Below, piece by piece: positions 59,845 to 64,000 of a stretch of DNA of 64,000 nucleotides (position 1 is its first letter; each line of letters begins with the position of its first letter). A program made the translations under genes and the position numbers. Source of the DNA: Chinchilla lanigera (taxonomy: Eukaryota > Chordata > Mammalia > Rodentia > Chinchillidae); assembly GCF_000276665.1 (NCBI RefSeq), contig NW_004955475.1, forward strand, positions 2,922,580-2,986,579, written 5' to 3'. The notes beneath the pieces are model-generated. The model was not told the origin of the DNA and did no database searches. It was given only the letters and a program-made list of their open reading frames with translations.

Positions 59845-60481
59845 GCTCTGCTAGCTTTTGGTCTTACTTCAGTGCCTTTCCTTTCTATCTCGCTATATAT
59901 TCATTTTGGATCAGAGATATTTACACTGTGCCATTTACGTTGGATGTGTTTAACTTTCCTTTTGATTTTATAGGGTTTACCGCTAAGAGTTTGCAATGAG
60001 TGTAAGAGGAGACTTAAATCTAATGCTAGATATATGAAAATTTGGTGGCTCAGAGATGAACTATAAGTGCATTTTGCATAAAGAGATAGACATGAGTCTT
60101 TTTGGGTCCTGGAGTGGAATATTATGGATGAGGTCTAGAATGTCCCCCCAAAGACTCAGGTGTTCATGGGTGAAGTTATTGGAAGGTGACAGAATCATGG
60201 GGGCCCTATGACTGACTAGAAGGTGAGTCCTGGTTGGAGGAACAGGTCACTCAGGATGTGACGTGGAAAAGTATATCTCTCTCTCTGGGTCTTTCCTTCT
60301 CTCTCTGCTTCTTGGATGACAGGGAGAGCAGCTCTCCTCTGCTCACACCCTTTCGTCATGTCTTTTCTGCCTTGGAACCAGCCAAACGTGGACTGAAAAT
60401 GTGAGCTAAAATAAATCTATCTTCCTTTAAGTTGTGGGTATTGAGTTTTGTGTCTCAGTGACAAGAAAAGTGACTAAGATA
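59845..60481 (+). mobile_element. MaLR retroelement, right part (internal end and 3' LTR)
   Basis: 59845-60128 aligns with 33000-33340 of the other complete MaLR (CCTTTCTATCTCG, GATATTTACACTGTGCCATT, TTTGATTTTATAGGGTTTAC). The 3' LTR 60129-60481 pairs with the 5' LTR at 55705-56067 (both TCTAGAATGT(T/C)CCCC ... GTGACTAAGA). Confidence 0.75.
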
Positions 60482-61815
60482 TACTCTTGAGGTGCATCAG
60501 TTTTCGTACATATGACTAAAATTTATCATTTTATAGATGAGAAGTAAACCACTGTGTATATATATACACCACCTTTTCTTTATCCTTTCATTTATGTATG
60601 GGCTTTTAAGCTGCTTCCAAGGTTTAAATATTGTCAACTGTGCATCTATAAATATGTAGGCATATATCACTATAATATGTCAGCAACTACTTCAGGAAAA
60701 TATTAAAATGAGGTATACCTGGTTCAAGTGGAATTTATACTTTTAGCTTTTTGAGGAATCTCTATGCTGAGTTCCATATTGGTTGTACTAGTTTACATTC
60801 CAACCAACAATGTAGGATACCTTTTTCCCCACAATCTTGCCAATGTTTGTTTTTTGATATATTAATGACAGTCATTCTTTGTGGAATAAGATGGAATCTC
60901 AATTTTTTTTAATTTGCATTTGTCTAATGACCAAAGATGTTTAATATTTTTATGTATTTATTTTCCATTTGTACATCTTTCATTGAGAAGTGTCTATTCA
61001 TTTCAAATGTCCATTTTTTGGTTGGCTCTTGTATTTTGGGGGGTTATGGTTTTAAAAGTTTTTATACATTCTGCACATAAGCCCTCTGTTGAGGTGTAGC
61101 TGGCAAAATTTCCTCACATTCTGTAGAATGTCTCTTCACATACTTGATAGTTTTATTTTCTGTGCAGAAGTTTTTATTTGCTATAATCCCACTTGTAGGT
61201 TTTGGGATATTATATCTTTACAGTTGGAGTTTTGTCCAGAAAGTCCACACGTATTACTACATCTAAAAGAATTTTTACTATTTTGCCTTCCAGTAGATTC
61301 AAGATTTATATTTTAATATCTAAGTTCTTTATCCAGTTTAATTTGATGTTAGGACAGGATGTCGAATATGGGTCTAGATGCATTCTTCTGCATGTGGATA
61401 ATTCATAATCCCAGTATCATCTGTTGAAGAAGATATTGGTTTTCCAGTACCTTTGTCAAAGATCATACATCTAAATGATCCTGGGATATTTTCTGCACCA
61501 TCACTTCTGTTCCACTGATCCACTCTGTGTTTTTTTTTTACCTTTATAACGTTGTTATTACTATAACTTTGTGATATAACTTTAAATTAGAGATTGTGAT
61601 GCCTCCTGCTTTGCTTTGTTTAGTTGGGATTGACTTGGCTATTCTGCTTCTCTGTGAATTTTAGAAATTTTTTATACCCTTGTGAATAATGCTGATGGTA
61701 TTTTATTGGGAGTTACTTAAATCTAAATCTATGTATCATTTTTGGTAGTATGACTATTTTCACAATATTGGTTCTCTCTATCCAAGAACAGGTGATATTT
61801 TTGCATTTTATATTT

Positions 61816-62250
61816 TTTCAATTTTTTATTTTTATGTAATACAAGTAGATATTAATAAAGAAAGCAAAACAAATCTCTTCCAACTTCTGTGAAAAAACAA
61901 AAAAATTCATAACAAAATCATTAGAAAACAATAATTAATATACTGTGTATCGAGATCTTTAAATAATGGCCAATGTGTTACTTTGTTTTTTTTTTGTTTT
62001 TTTTTTTTGTTTTTTTTTTTTTTTTTCTCCGGTACCAGGAACCGAACTCACGACCTTGCACTTGCCAGGCAGGTGCTTTTGCCGCTGAGCTAAGTCTCCA
62101 GCCCCCAATGTGTTACTTTGAGTACAATTCATAAACAAAGGAATTCCCTCTTACAGAGAAGAAATAAACAAATAAAAGGACAAAACTTTTTTTTTCAATC
62201 AACAAAAGAAAGCAGTATAAAGGAAATATCTGAATTTTTCTTGAAAGATT
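61816..62250 (-). repeat. Unidentified insert in L1, carrying an ID SINE
   Basis: It starts with a T-rich run (TTTTTCAATTTTTTATTTTT), which would be the A tail of a minus-strand retroelement. About 320 bp remain once the SINE is excluded. A weak resemblance to the unclassified repeat (31068-31280) is possible but not convincing. Confidence 0.4.
61986..62104 (-). mobile_element. ID-type SINE with perfect 16-bp target-site duplication
   Basis: A long T-rich tail, then CTCCGGTACCAGGAACCGAA ... CTCCAGCCC. CCAATGTGTTACTTTG is identical at 61970-61985 and 62105-62120, so this is a comparatively recent insertion. Confidence 0.95.
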
Positions 62251-63812
62251 TTAAAAATATTTTTATACATAGTACCATAGTTTTCATTGAAGAGGTCTTT
62301 TACTTCCTGGGTTAGGATAATTACTAATTATTTAATTTTTGGAACCTACTGTGAATAGAATTGTGTCCCTTATTTCTTTCTTGATGTGTCCATTTTTGTG
62401 ATACAGAAATGCTATTGATTTTTTTGTATGGATTGTTGTATCCAACTGCTTGCTGAATTTATTAATTTGGAGGGTATTTTGGTGGAGTTATTTTGTTCTT
62501 CAATGTAACGGATCCTATCATTTGGAAATAATATAGTTTGACTTCTTTTCCTATATGTATTGCTTTTATTTGTCTCTCTTGCTTGATTGCTCTGGCTAAA
62601 GTTTAGAGTACTATATTGAACAGGAGATTTTAGAGTAGACACATATACCTTGTTCCTGATTTTACAAGAAATGTTTGCAGTTTTCCCCTAGTTATTGTGA
62701 TGCTGGCTGTGGTTTGTCTTAAATGGCTTTTTTTTTTTAATCAGTTTGAAGTACATCCTTTTATATCAGGATCTTGAGATCTTGATATATCTCATTAGCT
62801 ATTTTATTTGGGATTGTTCTATTCTTTTAGTGTCTGTGTTCACTGCTATAAACTTCCCACTTAGAACTCCTTTTACTCTATTCTACGTATTTTGGAGTGC
62901 TATACTTCCAATATCATTTGATTCTAGCAGTTTTTTACAAATATCCTTGATTTCTTCTATGATCCATTGATTGTTCCGTAGTGTATTATTTAATCTGCCT
63001 GAGTTTCCATAGTTTCTGTGATTTCTTTGATTTCTAACTTCATTATGCTATGATCCATTAGTATGCAGAAGATTATTTCCATTCTTTTGTATTGGTTTAA
63101 GCATGCTTTATGGTCTCTTGTATGATGTATTTTGGAAATAAATTTCATGTGATAATGAGAAAAATATGCATTCTGCTGTTGTCAGATGAAACATTCTGTA
63201 GATGTCTGTTAAGTCTATTTGTTAACTAGTGTGGTTGATCCTTAACATATTTGTTGATTTTTTGGTCCGGTTTTTCTGTATGTTTGTGAGAGTGAGGAAT
63301 TAAACCCCCCACACTATGATTGCTTGGGCATCATCTTTTCTTTCACTTCCAGTAGATTTTGTTTTATGAAGTTGGGTATGCCATCATACACTGCATGTAT
63401 ATTTAGAATTGTTTTTTCTTCTTGAATTGTTTCTTTTACCAGTATGTGGTGGCCTTCTTTGTCTCTTTTAGTCAGTTTTGACTTAATGTGTGTTGTGTTT
63501 GAAAATAATGTAGCTGTTCTTGTGCTTGGGCTCTAGTTGTATGAGATATAATTTTCTCCATCCTTTCACTTTTGGTCTGTACAGTATATTTGGGGGGAAT
63601 GAGGTATTTCTCTCACAGACAGCAAATGGTTAGATTTTGTTTTTTGATCCAATCTGGCTGTCAGAGATTGAAGATTTAAGACCACTAGCACTAAGTGTTA
63701 TTATTGTAATTTATTTACTGAATCCTGTCATCGCATGACTTATTTTCTCCCTCTTATTTGGTCGCTACTTTAGAAGTATACTTTCCTTCATACTCCTTGG
63801 TGCTGATGACCT

Positions 63813-63813
<1 letters not shown>

Positions 63814-63862
<49 letters not shown>
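63814..63862. repeat. (CT)n microsatellite
   Basis: About 24 uninterrupted CT units. Confidence 0.98.
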
Positions 63863-63865
<3 letters not shown>

Positions 63866-63866
63866 T

Positions 63867-63958
63867 TTTGCTTTTTTCTTTTTTTGTACTGGGGATCTAT
63901 CTCAGGACCTTACATTTGCCAGGCAGGTGCTTGTGCCCCTGAGCTATATCCCAGGCTT
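63867..63958 (-). mobile_element. ID-type SINE
   Basis: A T-rich run, GTACTGGGGATCTATCTCAG, CCAGGCAGGTGCTTGTGCCC and GAGCTATATCCCAGGC. It is diverged; flanks are unclear. Confidence 0.85.
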
Positions 63959-64000
63959 GGAAGAGGTTCTTTTTTTGTTTTTGTTTTTTGGTTTTTTTTT

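Larger units (their letters stand above)
60483..63800 (-). mobile_element. Long L1 (3' end through endonuclease region), interrupted
   Basis: Minus-strand L1 from ORF2 C-terminus (60560-60950) through RT (61540-61815, 62250-62790) to the endonuclease domain and beyond (62950-63800). An insert of non-L1 sequence with an ID SINE occupies about 61816-62250. Degenerate. Confidence 0.8.
55003..64000 (+). other. KLF8: KLF8 intron 3 (5' part, runs off the window)
   Basis: The intron begins with GTAAGC. No exon resembling the remaining activation region or the three C2H2 fingers of KLF8 occurs before 64000, so the intron is at least 9 kb. It contains an L1 3' fragment, an MaLR provirus with a nested piggyBac relic, and a long minus-strand L1. 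55010-55390 holds nothing I can identify. Confidence 0.8.

Overview
The window is mammalian nuclear DNA, most likely from a rodent. It holds B1-type (7SL-derived) SINEs with the internal duplication typical of rodent B1, tRNA-derived ID-type SINEs, many L1 fragments, rodent-style MaLR LTRs, old MIRs, and two coding exons with consensus splice sites. The ID consensus (gene-sense CCTGCCTGGCAAGCG box, GTACC near the tail) differs from the mouse, rat and squirrel versions I know. A castorimorph-type rodent such as beaver or kangaroo rat is my guess, held with low confidence. There are no prokaryotic genes, CRISPR arrays, rRNAs or tRNAs.

The only recognisable gene is the 5' half of KLF8 (Kruppel-like factor 8, X-linked in known mammals), on the + strand. 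A CpG-rich promoter region lies at about 15290-16530. A probable first exon ends at a strong donor after 16446. Coding exon 34981-35054 carries the start codon, and exon 54438-55002 carries the repression domain with the CtBP-binding PVDLS motif and the IKIE sumoylation motif. The introns are about 18.5 and 19.4 kb. The zinc-finger exons must lie beyond the right edge.

Region by region: 1-15.3 kb is intergenic, made of L1 pieces, a GC-rich minisatellite (779-1335), a Tigger-type element with nested insertions, MIRs, an MaLR LTR and B1s. 15.3-16.6 kb is the promoter and first exon. Intron 1 (16.4-35 kb) has B1s, an ID, an old MLT1 LTR split by a younger MaLR LTR, a 5'-inverted L1, a long repeat-poor stretch (24.4-31.0 kb) and a complete LTR-internal-LTR MaLR (31436-33680). 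Intron 2 (35-54.4 kb) is dominated by a 10-kb pile of minus-strand L1 (39.1-49.4 kb), into which an 889-bp Tigger transposon with both inverted ends has inserted. Intron 3 (from 55003) has a second full MaLR interrupted by a piggyBac-family transposase relic, then another long L1.

No undescribed gene system was found. The interest lies in the organisation of mobile elements (three L1s with 5' inversions joined near the same L1 position, nested transposons, an unclassified 230-bp repeat in several copies) and in the 5' end of KLF8 (probable loss of the usual first Met codon and an overlapping upstream ORF). All repeat assignments were made by eye, so boundaries without target-site duplications are approximate.
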